Origin: Palsa-661 sp035535015
Lineage (GTDB): Bacteria > Actinomycetota > Acidimicrobiia > Acidimicrobiales > UBA8190
Length of the DNA: 64,000 nt
Direction: 5' to 3'
Assembly (NCBI GenBank): GCA_035535015.1
Contig: DATLQU010000011.1
Coordinates: 62,001 to 126,000, forward strand
Below are positions 1-8,366 of this stretch, in pieces. Position numbers and translations under genes: made by a program. The notes beneath the pieces are model-generated. The model worked only from the letters and a program-made list of their open reading frames with translations. It ran no database searches and was not told where the DNA came from. The stretch's first letter is position 1; each line of letters begins with the position of its first letter.

Positions 1-165
1 GGCACGTCGGACCGTGGCGCCTCCATCCGCATTCCCTGGGCCGTGGCCCAGGACAAGAAGGGCTGGCTCGAGGACCGCCGACCGAACGCCAACATGGATC
101 CCTACACGGTCTGCCGCCTCATGGTCAGCACCGTCTGCGGCGACGCGGCGGGCGACACCATCTGA
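1..165 (+). CDS. Glutamine synthetase, type II (C-terminal end only)
   Basis: The window opens inside this gene in frame 1 and only the last 54 residues are visible. They read GTSDRGASIRIPW near the start, then LEDRRPNANMDPYTV, the substrate- and nucleotide-binding signature at the C-terminus of glutamine synthetases. The wording DRGASIRIP and EDRRPxxNxDPY fits the eukaryote-like GSII group (GlnII, also found in actinobacteria) better than the GSI group. The enzyme makes glutamine from glutamate, ammonia and ATP in the cytoplasm. GlnD, which controls nitrogen signalling, is encoded about 45 kb downstream. The family call is firm; the GSI/GSII assignment rests on this short tail. Confidence 0.85.
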   Translation, partial: GTSDRGASIRIPWAVAQDKKGWLEDRRPNANMDPYTVCRLMVSTVCGDAAGDTI

Positions 166-207
166 CGCCGGGCTTTCTGACCGGAGGCCCGCACCGGACG
201 GGCTCCG

Positions 208-267
208 CTGTTCTCGACCAGTTCTGTCTCGTGGAGAGAGAGACGAGTTCTCTCTCGTGGAGAACAG
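208..267. repeat. Nested inverted and direct repeats between glnII and zwf
   Basis: The 166-472 gap has no convincing gene. It holds an 8-bp inverted repeat, CTGTTCTC at 208-215 and GAGAACAG at 260-267. Inside it, GTTCTC (247-252) and GAGAAC (260-265) form a hairpin with a 7-nt loop. The 18-nt segment at 221-238 is repeated with two changes at 247-264 (GTTCTGTCTCGTGGAGAG against GTTCTCTCTCGTGGAGAA). It could end the glutamine synthetase transcript or be a regulator site. It has no poly-T tail, so a simple intrinsic terminator is not obvious. Confidence 0.45.
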
Positions 268-472
268 TGGCGCCCGCCGGGATCAGCCGCTCGGTAACAG
301 CTGATCGCGCCGCAACCCTTCGAGCAGTTCTTCATAGGGTCCCAGAAGAGGTCCCCGGATGTCACGGCGTGGTCGCGGCCCGGCCAACAGGCCACCTCGC
401 CGCTCTCGCCCGAGGTCACCGCCGCCGTCGGCCCGCCAGGTGCCGCGTTCGATCACCTCCGGCGTCCGCAGG

Positions 473-2047
473 TCACCGGTGCTGGCGCCAACCCCGCTCG
501 AAGGGCAGTCGCCAGGTCCGCGGGGCGATCAGGTCGGCGATGGCCCGCGGCCCCCACGAACCGACCCGGTAGAGCTGGACGTCGGGGGGATTCTCGAGCA
601 ACGGCGTCGACAGCTCCCACAACCGTTCGATCCCCTCGGCGTTGGTGAAGAGGGTCTGGTCCCCGCTCATGGCGTCGTGGATCAGTCGTTCGTAGGCCTC
701 GAGGACGCCGTCGGCGTGATCGGTCTCGTGCAGGGCGAACTGCAGGCTCAACTTGTCCAGCTTCATGCCCGGTCCGGGCTGCTTGCCGTAGAAGGAAAGC
801 GAAAGCTTGGACGCGTCGGCCAGGTCGAAGGTCAGGTGGTCGGGCCCCTGAGCGCCCACCCCCGAGCCCGGGGGGAACATCGACTTCGGCGGCTCCCGGA
901 AGGCGATGGAGACGATCCGTGCCCCTTCGGCCATCTGCTTGCCCGTCCGCAGGTAGAAAGGGACACCGGCCCACCGCCAGTTGTCGATCTCGCAGCGCAG
1001 AGCGACGAAGGTCTCGGTGTTGGAACCGTCGGACACTCCATCGCTCCAGCAGTAGCCCTCGTACTGGCCCCGGACGACCTGGCTGGTGTCGATGGGCTGC
1101 ATCGACCGGAAGACCTTGTTCTTCTCCTCATTGATGGCCCGGGGCTCGAGGGCGGTGGGCGGCTCCATGGCCACGAAGGCCAGGATCTGGAAGAGGTGCG
1201 TCACCACCATGTCCCGGAACGCCCCCGTCTGCTCGTAGAAGGCGGCTCGCGATCCGACCGACAATGTCTCGGGCACGTCGATCTGGATGTGATCGATGTG
1301 CTCGCGGTTCCAGATGGGCTCGAACAGTCCGTTGGCGAACCGGAAGGCCAGGATGTTCTGGGCCGCTTCCTTGCCCAGGAAGTGGTCGATCCGGAAGACC
1401 TGGTGGTCGTCGAACACCTCCTGGACGACGGAGTTCAGACGCCGGGCCGAGGGGAGGTCGGTGCCGAAGGGCTTTTCCATGATGATCCGCGACCGATCCG
1501 TCAGGCCGGCCCGGCCGAGCGTCGCCACCACCTCGTCGGCGGCCTGCGGGGGGATGCTCAGATAGTGCAGGCGCCGCGGTTCACCGCTCAACGTGGCCTC
1601 GGCCCGCTCGACGGCACCGGCCAGGGCCGTGGCCCCTCCCGATCCGGATACGAAGCTGATCCGCTCCCGGAAACGGTGCCAATGCTCGTCGGTCACCTCG
1701 CCGCGGGCGAACTCGTCGCAGGCGGCACGAGCCAGCTTCTGGTACTGCTGATCGTCGAGCTCGTCGAGCGACGTGGCCACGATCCGGCACTCGGGAAGGA
1801 GCCCGGCGCGCGAGAGATGGAAGAGCCCGGGCAGCAGCTTGCGCCGGGCCAGGTCCCCGGTTCCGCCGAACAGGACCACCACGTGGGGAGGCAGCGGTGG
1901 GTGGTCGTGGTTCGCCGGTCCGGACGAGGGCCGGTGGGCGGGCCACTCCTCGGTCGGACCCATGCCCGGGCGGTCTCCCAGATCGTAGGCCGCCGTCACG
2001 CCGTTTCGCTCCGGTCTCGTACGGAGGTTGCCATCGGTCGGTTCCAT
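473..2047 (-). CDS. zwf: Glucose-6-phosphate 1-dehydrogenase
   Basis: The 524-residue product oxidises glucose 6-phosphate to 6-phosphogluconolactone with NAD(P)+, the entry step of the oxidative pentose phosphate pathway. The dinucleotide fingerprint LFGGTGDLARRKL lies at about residues 59-71 and EKPFG at 191-195. The catalytic signature RIDHFLGKE spans 219-227, with the active-site His inside it. The family is usually 480-510 residues. The first 50 residues are proline-rich and unlike the family, so the true start may be internal, for example Met29. The gene stands alone, divergent from the acyltransferase at 2241. The usual partners (opcA, tal, tkt) are not in the window. Confidence 0.95.
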   Translation of the reverse strand: MEPTDGNLRTRPERNGVTAAYDLGDRPGMGPTEEWPAHRPSSGPANHDHPPLPPHVVVLFGGTGDLARRKLLPGLFHLSRAGLLPECRIVATSLDELDDQQYQKLARAACDEFARGEVTDEHWHRFRERISFVSGSGGATALAGAVERAEATLSGEPRRLHYLSIPPQAADEVVATLGRAGLTDRSRIIMEKPFGTDLPSARRLNSVVQEVFDDHQVFRIDHFLGKEAAQNILAFRFANGLFEPIWNREHIDHIQIDVPETLSVGSRAAFYEQTGAFRDMVVTHLFQILAFVAMEPPTALEPRAINEEKNKVFRSMQPIDTSQVVRGQYEGYCWSDGVSDGSNTETFVALRCEIDNWRWAGVPFYLRTGKQMAEGARIVSIAFREPPKSMFPPGSGVGAQGPDHLTFDLADASKLSLSFYGKQPGPGMKLDKLSLQFALHETDHADGVLEAYERLIHDAMSGDQTLFTNAEGIERLWELSTPLLENPPDVQLYRVGSWGPRAIADLIAPRTWRLPFERGWRQHR

Positions 2048-2240
2048 GATCTCCCCGGCTCAGATTCCGCCGACGGGCGCGGACAGCTGTCCCATCGCCT
2101 GTTGACGCTACGGATTCTTCATTTCCACAAGATTGCGGCTGTGAATGCATCGTGTGAACGGGGCCAGAGCTTGAACGAAATGGCGGCCGAGCCTCGCTCC
2201 GAGGCGGCCAGCCAGCACATAGGCACGGCCAGGTGCTCAG

Positions 2241-4340
2241 ATGGCGCCCGTGCCCGAGGCCGACGCCCGTGCCGGCGCCGCCGGCCCCGACGCCCGTGCC
2301 GGCGCCGCCGGCCCCCACGCCCCCGCGGACGGCCCGACGCTGGCCTACATCCCCGCCCTCGACGGGATCAGGGGGCTGGCCATGGTGGTGATCATGGGCT
2401 ACCACGGCGGCGTCTTCTTCCAGAGTGGCGGCTTCTATTCCCTGGACACCTTCTTCGCCCTCTCCGGCTTCCTCATCACCTCGCTGCTCGTCGCCGAATG
2501 GCAACGGAACTCGTCCGTGGGCCTCCGGCTCTTCTGGGCCCGCCGCGCCCGCCGGTTGCTTCCCGGCCTCGTGGTCATGCTTCTCGGGGTGTCGCTCTAC
2601 GCCGCCTTCCTCGTCCCGGCCGGGACCTACCCCGATCTCCGGGCGGACGGGCTCTCGTCACTCTTCTATTTCGCCAACTGGCACTTCATCGCCAGCGGGT
2701 CGAATTACTTCGACAAGACGGGTCTGGCTTCTCCGCTTCTGCACATGTGGTCCTTGGCGGTCGAAGAGCAGTTCTATCTGCTCTGGCCCCTGGTCGTCCT
2801 CGGGATCCTGAAGGCGGGTAGGAGCCTGCGAGTCCTGCTGGTGGCCTGCACCGCCGGGGCGTTGGCGTCGGCGCTCGAGATGGCCCTGCTCTACAACCCG
2901 TCGGACGTCAACCGCCTCTACTACGGCACCGACACCCGGGCCCAGTCCCTCCTGGTCGGCTCGGCGCTGGCCGTCGCCCTGGCTCTCTGGGCCGAGCGCC
3001 GCCGTCGGCTCGGGGCTGCGTCGCTCACCGTGACGGCCCGGGGATGGGGCGGCGATCCGGCGTGGGCGGCGGCGACACCGTCGGGACGACGAGTGCTCCT
3101 GAGCCTCGGCCTGCTGGGTGTGGCCGGCTCCGCCGCCCTGTGGATCCTGGTCTCGTCCAACGACGCCTTCGCCTACCGCGGCGGCTTCCTTCTCGCCGCG
3201 CTGTCGACCGCCCTCCTTCTCGTCAGTGTCGTCTGCGCCCAGCGCTCGGTCCTGGCCCGAGGCCTCTCGCTGGCGCCGGTCCGCTACCTCGGCCGCATCT
3301 CCTACGGGATGTACCTCTGGCACTGGCCCTTGTTCCTCTACATCGACGGCGCCCGGACGGGACTCACCGGCGACGCCCTGTTCGGCCTACGCGCCCTGGC
3401 CACGATCGCCGTGGCCACCGTGTCGTTCTACGCGGTCGAACGCCCGGTCCGCCAAGGCCGGTTCCGGCGCGGCCGGCGGCCCTGGCTGGTGGCGCCGGCG
3501 GCGGTGGCGGCCACAGCGGCGGCCCTGCTCGCCTCGACCGTCGTCCCTGCCGTGGCCCTGGCGTCGAACGGACCGGCCAAGGTGGCCCCCACCCCGGCCC
3601 GACAGGAGCAAGGGAAAGCTCCCCCCCTGCCGGTTCTCATCGTGGGCGACTCGACGGCGCTCACCGTGGCCATCGGCCTCGACGGCAGCGCCCCCGCCTA
3701 CGGCGTCAGCTCCCACGATGGGGGCATCCTCGGTTGCGGTGTGACCAGCGGTGCCGAGTACCAGCTGAAGGGGGTGGACGCCCCCATGGCCTCCCAGTGC
3801 ACGGGGAGCGTCTCGACCGAGCAATGGCCCCAGGTCTGGCGCGGCTTCATCGCCCGATGGCATCCCCGGGTGGTGATGATCCTGGCCGGACGATGGGAGG
3901 TGTCGAACCGCACCTACCGGGGCCGCTGGACCGACATCCTCGATCCCCTCTACGCCGCCTATGTGAAGCAACAGCTCGAACATGGCGTCGCCGTGGCCGG
4001 TTCGTCGGGCGCCCACGTCGTGCTCATGACCGCGCCTTGTTACGACAGTGGCGAACAGCCGGACGGCCGGGCCTGGCCCGAGGACTCCCGCCAGCGTCTG
4101 TCGGTCTATAACGCTCTGGTCCGCCAGGTGGCGGCCCGGTCGCCGAACACCGCGGTGCTCGATTTCAACGCCATGGCCTGTCCCGGAGGCCGCTACGACC
4201 AGTACTTCGGTTCTACCCAGGTCCGGCTGGCCGACGGTGTCCATTTCGCCTTCGACGGTGGGGCCGCCTTCGCCTCCAGGATCTGGCCCGCCATCGTCGC
4301 CCTCGACCGTGGCCCCCGAGCCGCACCCGCCGCCGGATGA
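2241..4340 (+). CDS. Acyltransferase 3 family membrane protein fused to an SGNH domain (OafA-like)
   Basis: The 699-residue protein begins its conserved part at YIPALDGIRGLAM (about residue 35), followed by FFALSGFLITSLL and RRARRLLPG, the hallmarks of acyltransferase 3 membrane proteins. About ten hydrophobic segments run to residue 430. The C-terminal 260 residues form an extracytoplasmic SGNH-like domain starting at VLIVGDSTAL and ending with the catalytic DGVHF block. Such fusions O-acetylate or acylate cell-wall or exported polysaccharides. The N-terminus (residues 8-25) contains a perfect 27-bp tandem duplication at 2262-2288 and 2289-2315 encoding DARAGAAGP twice. That part is low complexity, and the true start could be slightly later. 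Confidence 0.88.
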   Translation: MAPVPEADARAGAAGPDARAGAAGPHAPADGPTLAYIPALDGIRGLAMVVIMGYHGGVFFQSGGFYSLDTFFALSGFLITSLLVAEWQRNSSVGLRLFWARRARRLLPGLVVMLLGVSLYAAFLVPAGTYPDLRADGLSSLFYFANWHFIASGSNYFDKTGLASPLLHMWSLAVEEQFYLLWPLVVLGILKAGRSLRVLLVACTAGALASALEMALLYNPSDVNRLYYGTDTRAQSLLVGSALAVALALWAERRRRLGAASLTVTARGWGGDPAWAAATPSGRRVLLSLGLLGVAGSAALWILVSSNDAFAYRGGFLLAALSTALLLVSVVCAQRSVLARGLSLAPVRYLGRISYGMYLWHWPLFLYIDGARTGLTGDALFGLRALATIAVATVSFYAVERPVRQGRFRRGRRPWLVAPAAVAATAAALLASTVVPAVALASNGPAKVAPTPARQEQGKAPPLPVLIVGDSTALTVAIGLDGSAPAYGVSSHDGGILGCGVTSGAEYQLKGVDAPMASQCTGSVSTEQWPQVWRGFIARWHPRVVMILAGRWEVSNRTYRGRWTDILDPLYAAYVKQQLEHGVAVAGSSGAHVVLMTAPCYDSGEQPDGRAWPEDSRQRLSVYNALVRQVAARSPNTAVLDFNAMACPGGRYDQYFGSTQVRLADGVHFAFDGGAAFASRIWPAIVALDRGPRAAPAAG

Positions 4341-4404
4341 CCGGCCGGCCCGGGACTACGGTCGGAGCGCCTCGTGAGCTCGGTGTGTTCGGCGCCCTGG
4401 GCGG

Positions 4405-5036
4405 TCAACGAGGATCGGGGCGGTCGAGGTTCCAGTGGCGCCCGACCGAGGTGATCCATTGACCAGAGGAGTCCGGGGTCATCGTGAAGCGGCTGATCAT
4501 GCGCTGGCCGCCTTCGTGATCACCGTAGAGCAGGTCGATGGTCAGATGCCGCGACCCGTTGATGGCGTCGCCGGCCATGGCGAACTGGCGGTCGCCGGTG
4601 TCCCGGAACGTTCCCTGCCAGAAACCGAGGTCGCCGGCCGGGACATAGATGTCGCGCCGCAGCCTCCGGAAATCGTCGGGATCACTGTGGGTCTGATCGC
4701 CGACCTGCCGGTCGACGTGGAGATCCCAACGGTCGAGGACGGCCAACCCGCTTCCGACGTTCTTCAGAGCGATGGCCAGGTACACCGCCTCGTCGGTGAC
4801 CTCGGCCCCGGCCCGCCCTCCGGGCACGCGCACCCAATGATCGTCCTGGAAGCCGACCTTCTCGGGGGGATCCTCGAGACGCGAGGGGACGAGGACAGGC
4901 CGGATCCCGGCCAGCAGGCCCCCCTACGCGGCCCGGGCGGAGCGGTTGGCCGAGCGACGGCGGCGAAAGTGGCTCCGGCCAGAACCAATGTGCCCAGCGC
5001 CGTCCCGAGCGAGGCGGCGATATCCCAATCGTCCGT
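4405..5036 (-). pseudogene. Frameshifted conserved membrane-anchored protein, function unknown
   Basis: The protein is split between reading frames. One frame (about 5036-4960) encodes DDWDIAASLGTALGTLVLAG followed by ATFAAVAR, a single membrane anchor. Another frame (about 4955-4405) reads NRSARAA, then a TAG at 4926-4924, then GLLAGIRPVLVPSRLEDPPE and a 150-residue soluble domain (VYLAIALKNVGSGLAVLDRW; WQGTFRDTG). Joining them needs one indel plus either the stop or a shift in the six-C run at 4919-4924. The soluble part has GTG at 4833 as a possible start, but that would drop the conserved RPVLVPSR block. I do not know its function. It is either a real pseudogene or an assembly indel. Confidence 0.55.
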
Positions 5037-5117
5037 CGCGTGGCTCCTCTGTCCAGCGGCGATTCTACGGATGCCGGCCCACGGATCACCTCGCAGCGGT
5101 AGCTAAGCTTCTCGGCC

Positions 5118-5528
5118 GTGGAGGCCAACACCATCGACGGACCGGACCCCGTGGACCGGCGTGTCCTCGTCCGTTACCGGGTGATGGCCTACACGACCGC
5201 CGTGCTTCTCATCGTGCTCGTCTTTGCCGGCATCCCCCTGCAGGTGTGGGCCCATCAATCGGCGGTGGCCCGGATCGTGGGGACGCTCCACGGCTATCTC
5301 TATCTCGTCTACCTGGTGGTGGCTTTCGACCTGACCCGGAAGATGCACATCCGGCTGGGCTGGATGCTTCTTGTCCTTCTGGCCGGAACCGTTCCCTTCT
5401 GCGCCTTCGTGGCCGAGCGGAAGTTGACCAAGCTGTACGAGCGGTCGGTACCGCCCGCCCCCGCCCCACTGGCATCGGTCCCGGTGGATGTCGACGGCCC
5501 TCTGACCGGCGACCCGTCGGGGCGGTGA
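5118..5528 (+). CDS. DUF3817 family integral membrane protein
   Basis: The 136-residue product has three clear hydrophobic segments: residues 22-42 (MAYTTAVLLIVLVFAGIPL), 56-75 (LHGYLYLVYLVVAFDL) and 82-104 (LGWMLLVLLAGTVPFCAFVA). The HGxLYxxYxxxxFDLxRK pattern is typical of DUF3817 proteins of actinobacteria, whose function is unknown. The proline-rich tail is probably disordered. It starts with GTG, and its stop overlaps the GTG of the next gene (GTGA), so the two are probably translationally coupled. Confidence 0.8.
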   Translation: MEANTIDGPDPVDRRVLVRYRVMAYTTAVLLIVLVFAGIPLQVWAHQSAVARIVGTLHGYLYLVYLVVAFDLTRKMHIRLGWMLLVLLAGTVPFCAFVAERKLTKLYERSVPPAPAPLASVPVDVDGPLTGDPSGR

Positions 5529-5944
5529 CGGCGGATACCCTGCTCGGGGCCGTGACCGGGCGCTGGTCGAATCGCCGGGCGCTGGTACTCCACGCCGTGT
5601 TGGCCGTATGGATCCCCGGTTGCGCGCTGGCGTGCTGGTGGCAGGTGACGGTGGCGCTTTCGGGTGACGAATTGGGGTGGGTCTACACCGTTATGTGGCC
5701 CTGTTTCGCCGTCTTCGGCACCGTGATGTGGTGGAACCTGATTCACGATGATCCCGACACCGTCGGTGCCCGCGGACTGAAGCGGCTCCAAGAAGCGGGA
5801 ACGCCCCCGACCCCGGAGGTGAGAGCGGTGAGCGACCATGTGATCGCCCGGGCCGAGGCCGAGGACGACGAGTTGGCCGCCTACAACGCCTACCTGGCCG
5901 AACTCGGTCGGGGGACCCGCACGAAAACGTGGCGTCAGCCCTAG
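5525..5944 (+). CDS. Small membrane protein with two transmembrane segments, unknown function
   Basis: The product is 139 residues. GTG at 5525 overlaps the stop of the DUF3817 gene by 4 nt, which decides the start; the open frame extends far upstream only as a shadow. Two hydrophobic segments lie at about residues 18-40 (LHAVLAVWIPGCALACWWQV) and 50-70 (VYTVMWPCFAVFGTVMWWNL). A charged tail (ARAEAEDDELAAYNAYLAEL) follows. The NLIHDDPDTVGxxGL block looks conserved, but I cannot name the family. The coupling suggests it works with the DUF3817 protein. Confidence 0.65.
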   Translation: MTADTLLGAVTGRWSNRRALVLHAVLAVWIPGCALACWWQVTVALSGDELGWVYTVMWPCFAVFGTVMWWNLIHDDPDTVGARGLKRLQEAGTPPTPEVRAVSDHVIARAEAEDDELAAYNAYLAELGRGTRTKTWRQP

Positions 5945-6048
5945 ACGGCGGCCCCGGCATCTCTTTCGGTACCATGCCAGGGTCACGAGCTGACCTGAGG
6001 GGAAGGGTCGGCTGGCCCCGGCTCGCGGCGGAAGGATCCGATTCTTTC

Positions 6049-6184
6049 GACGCGACCGGGAGGCAGACGCGACCGGGAGGCAGACGCGACCGGGAGGTAG
6101 ACGCGACCGGGAGGTAGACGCGACCGGGAGGTAGACGCGACCGGGAGGCAGACGCGACCGGGAGGTAGACGCGACCGGGAGGTA
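6049..6184 (+). repeat. Eight tandem 17-bp repeats carrying Shine-Dalgarno cores, ending at the adenosine deaminase start
   Basis: Eight head-to-tail copies of GACGCGACCGGGAGG(C/T)A run from 6049 to 6184 without interruption. They differ only at the 16th base, in the order C C T T T C T T. Each unit contains GGGAGG. The last copy ends 3 nt before the GTG at 6188, so its GGGAGG serves as the ribosome binding site. The unit is not a multiple of three and the array is non-coding. Copy number could change by slippage, altering leader length or ribosome loading. Confidence 0.9.
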
Positions 6185-6187
6185 ATA

Positions 6188-7177
6188 GTGACGACAACGC
6201 TCCGGCCTCTTGCCGAGCTGCCGAAGGCCCATCTCCACGTCCATCTCGAAGGGGCCATGCGTCCGAGCACGCTCTTCGAGTTGTGTGCCCGGCAGGGCGA
6301 CCCCGCGCCCACCATCGGTACCAGTTACAGCGACTTCGCCGATTTTCAGAAGCTCTATGTCACCGCCCGCGGCGCCATCCGACACGGCGACGATCTCGTC
6401 CGCCTGGTCGGTGAAGTGGTGGAAGACGCGGCATCCGACGGCGCTGTCTGGATCGAGCCCGCCATCCATCTCCCCGGCCATCGGCCTCTCGGCTCCGAGA
6501 TCGCCGTTCTCGAGATGCTGCTGGACGCCGGGCACCGAGCCTCGCGGTCCACCGGCGTCGGGGTGGGTTGGCTGATCGCCACCGATCGGACATTGCCGGC
6601 CGAACTGGCCATCGAACAAGCCACACTGGCCGCCCGTTACGCCGGGGAGGGAGTGGTCTCATTCGGACTGGCCAACGACGAAGCGGCCTGCCCGCCCGAG
6701 GTTTTCGCCCCGGCCTTCGCCATCGCCCGCCACGCGGGAATCATCAGTGCCCCGCACGCCGGGGAGCACGGAGGTCCCGATTCCGTCAGAGGGGCGCTTG
6801 ACGCCCTCGGAGCCGATCGGGTCCAGCACGGCGTCCGCTCGGTGGAGGACGACGATCTGGTGGGCCGACTGGTCGACGACCAGGTCTGCCTCGATGTCTG
6901 CCCCACCTCCAACGTCTCGCTTTCGGTGGTGCCGGGACTGCACGCCCATCCTCTGCCCGAACTCCTCGACGCCGGTGTCGCCTGCAGCATCAACGCCGAC
7001 GACCCCTTGCTCTTCGGCGTGGGCCTTCTCGACGAGTACGCGGTCTGTCGTGAGCAACTGGGCTTGGACGACGACGCCCTGGCCGCCTGCGCCCGATCCT
7101 CCGTCCGGCACAGTGGCGCACCGGCCGACGTGAAGACCCGAGCCCTGCAGGGGATCGACGACTGGCTGCGGGGCTAG
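6188..7177 (+). CDS. Adenosine deaminase family protein
   Basis: The 329-residue product belongs to the zinc-dependent adenosine/AMP deaminase family, which hydrolyses the 6-amino group of adenosine, deoxyadenosine or a related purine. The metal motif HLHVHLEG is at residues 11-18, the HAGEHGG motif near 195, SNVSLSV near 240, and the second metal aspartates in INADDPLLFG near 270. Length is typical. GTG at 6188 follows GGGAGG in the last 17-bp repeat with good spacing. Adenosine deaminase is the default reading; aminodeoxyfutalosine or other purine specificities cannot be excluded. No purine-salvage genes adjoin it. Confidence 0.88.
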   Translation: MTTTLRPLAELPKAHLHVHLEGAMRPSTLFELCARQGDPAPTIGTSYSDFADFQKLYVTARGAIRHGDDLVRLVGEVVEDAASDGAVWIEPAIHLPGHRPLGSEIAVLEMLLDAGHRASRSTGVGVGWLIATDRTLPAELAIEQATLAARYAGEGVVSFGLANDEAACPPEVFAPAFAIARHAGIISAPHAGEHGGPDSVRGALDALGADRVQHGVRSVEDDDLVGRLVDDQVCLDVCPTSNVSLSVVPGLHAHPLPELLDAGVACSINADDPLLFGVGLLDEYAVCREQLGLDDDALAACARSSVRHSGAPADVKTRALQGIDDWLRG

Positions 7178-7381
7178 TGCCCCATCGCCACCGGCGTCTT
7201 CCGGCGCCGGCGGCGGTCAGAGCCGGGCCAGGAGCCGCTCGACGCTCGCTCCCACTTGGCGGCGACCGGATCCTCGGCATTGGCCACCACCATGGCCGCT
7301 TCGTTCAGCGCGGGGGAATTTTAATGCGGGTAGCCCGCATGTACGTGATAGCAGAGCCGGCGTTGCGACAAGGAGAGAACG

Positions 7382-8041
7382 ATGACACTTTCCGTACCGG
7401 GGTCATGGTGGGCCTCATCGGGGAGCGTGAAGCCTTCGGCGATCTGATCGGCCCCCTCGACGACCGGGCCTGGGCCACCGCGACGCGTTGTGAGATGGTC
7501 GGTGGCCGACGTCTCCGCCCCCGTGATCGGTTCCATGGCCGACGTGGTGAACGGTCGGCTCGAGGGCCTCGGATCCCCCGAGGTCACGGCCCGGGAGGTG
7601 GCCGAGCGCCGGGGGTGCCGGCCGGCCGCACTCGCCGCCGAGCGGGCCGAGATCACCAAGCTCACCTCCGATCTCGGAGCGGCCTTCGACGCCGCCGTCG
7701 GGGCCGGCCCGGGGCCGGGCGGCTACGAGGGGTCGCTCGGCGAGGGTGTCGAGGCTCTGTGGTAGGACGCCTTTCTCCACGCCGACGACATCCGCGCCGC
7801 CCTGGGTCGCCGGTCGGAACCGGGACCCGGCGCCCGGGCGAGCGTCGTGCACCTGGCCATGATGCTCGACAAGCGGGGTTGGGGACCGGCATCGCTCACC
7901 TTCGACGCAATGGAGGCGGTGAGCCTCGGGTCCGGTGGTCCGGCCCTGTCCGGTGACCCCATGCCCTTCGTGTGGGCGGCGACGGGCCGTGGTGACCGGG
8001 AGGCCCTGGGTTCCGACCCGTCGGTCAATATCGACGGCTAA
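7382..8041 (+). pseudogene. Decayed maleylpyruvate isomerase / mycothiol-dependent (TIGR03083-type) protein
   Basis: ATG at 7382 has a strong AAGGAGAGA ribosome site and opens MTLSVPGSW in frame 2. Homology then moves to frame 1 (VGLIGEREAFGDLIGPLDD) and returns to frame 2 near 7494 (WSVADVSAPVIGSMADVVNG). It hits TAG at 7763 where the family reads LWYDAFLHADDIRAALGR, then continues to a natural end at 8041 (ATGRGDREALGSDPSVNI). So there are two compensating frameshifts and one nonsense change (Tyr TAC to TAG is the simplest reading). Intact relatives are mycothiol-dependent isomerase-like proteins of actinobacteria. The gene is non-functional as read. Confidence 0.75.
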
Positions 8042-8184
8042 ACCCACGCCCCGTGGTTGCCATCGGGGCGACCCGAGCACCGAGCGTGCTGTCGCTACAG
8101 GACGCCGCCCAGTGTGTCGATAGTCCTGCTCATGGGCGAAAAACGTCACCCGCGCCACACCGAGAACTGGAAGGATGGGGCGCG

Positions 8185-8358
8185 ATGAGCGACTTCCTCA
8201 CCAGCCAGGTCGCCGAAGCCTTCGAAGCTGTCTCGGAGGACGACAAGTTGGCGCTGCGTGCCCTCGACAGTTTCGAGGCGACCAGGATCGAAGCCCGTCG
8301 CCGCTACGAAGACTTCGTGGATCTTCCCATCGCGCCGGGTCAGTTGTCCTCCGGCTAA
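8185..8358 (+). CDS. Hypothetical protein, 57 residues
   Basis: ATG at 8185 follows a GGAAGGATGGGG leader and encodes a short acidic, helix-rich protein (MSDFLTSQVAEAFEAV; SEDDKLALRALDSFEATRIE). It ends at TAA 8358, eight bases from the convergent citryl-CoA lyase gene. The upstream open frame (from 8053) lacks coding character. No family is recognised. Codon use agrees with the neighbours, so it is probably real. Confidence 0.5.
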   Translation: MSDFLTSQVAEAFEAVSEDDKLALRALDSFEATRIEARRRYEDFVDLPIAPGQLSSG

Positions 8359-8366
8359 GTCGTCGT

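Noticed and set aside
359..2821. 820-codon plus-strand open frame
   Set aside because: It is the antisense shadow of zwf and the acyltransferase start; composition is Arg/Pro/Gly-rich with no family motifs.
6049..6184. CRISPR array
   Set aside because: The units are contiguous without spacers and only 17 bp long.
5309..6619. 436-codon minus-strand frame across the 17-bp repeats
   Set aside because: The repeats are translated in several frames equally (LPPGRVYLPVAS-like), and the 17-bp period shows they are not coding. The rest is antisense to real genes.
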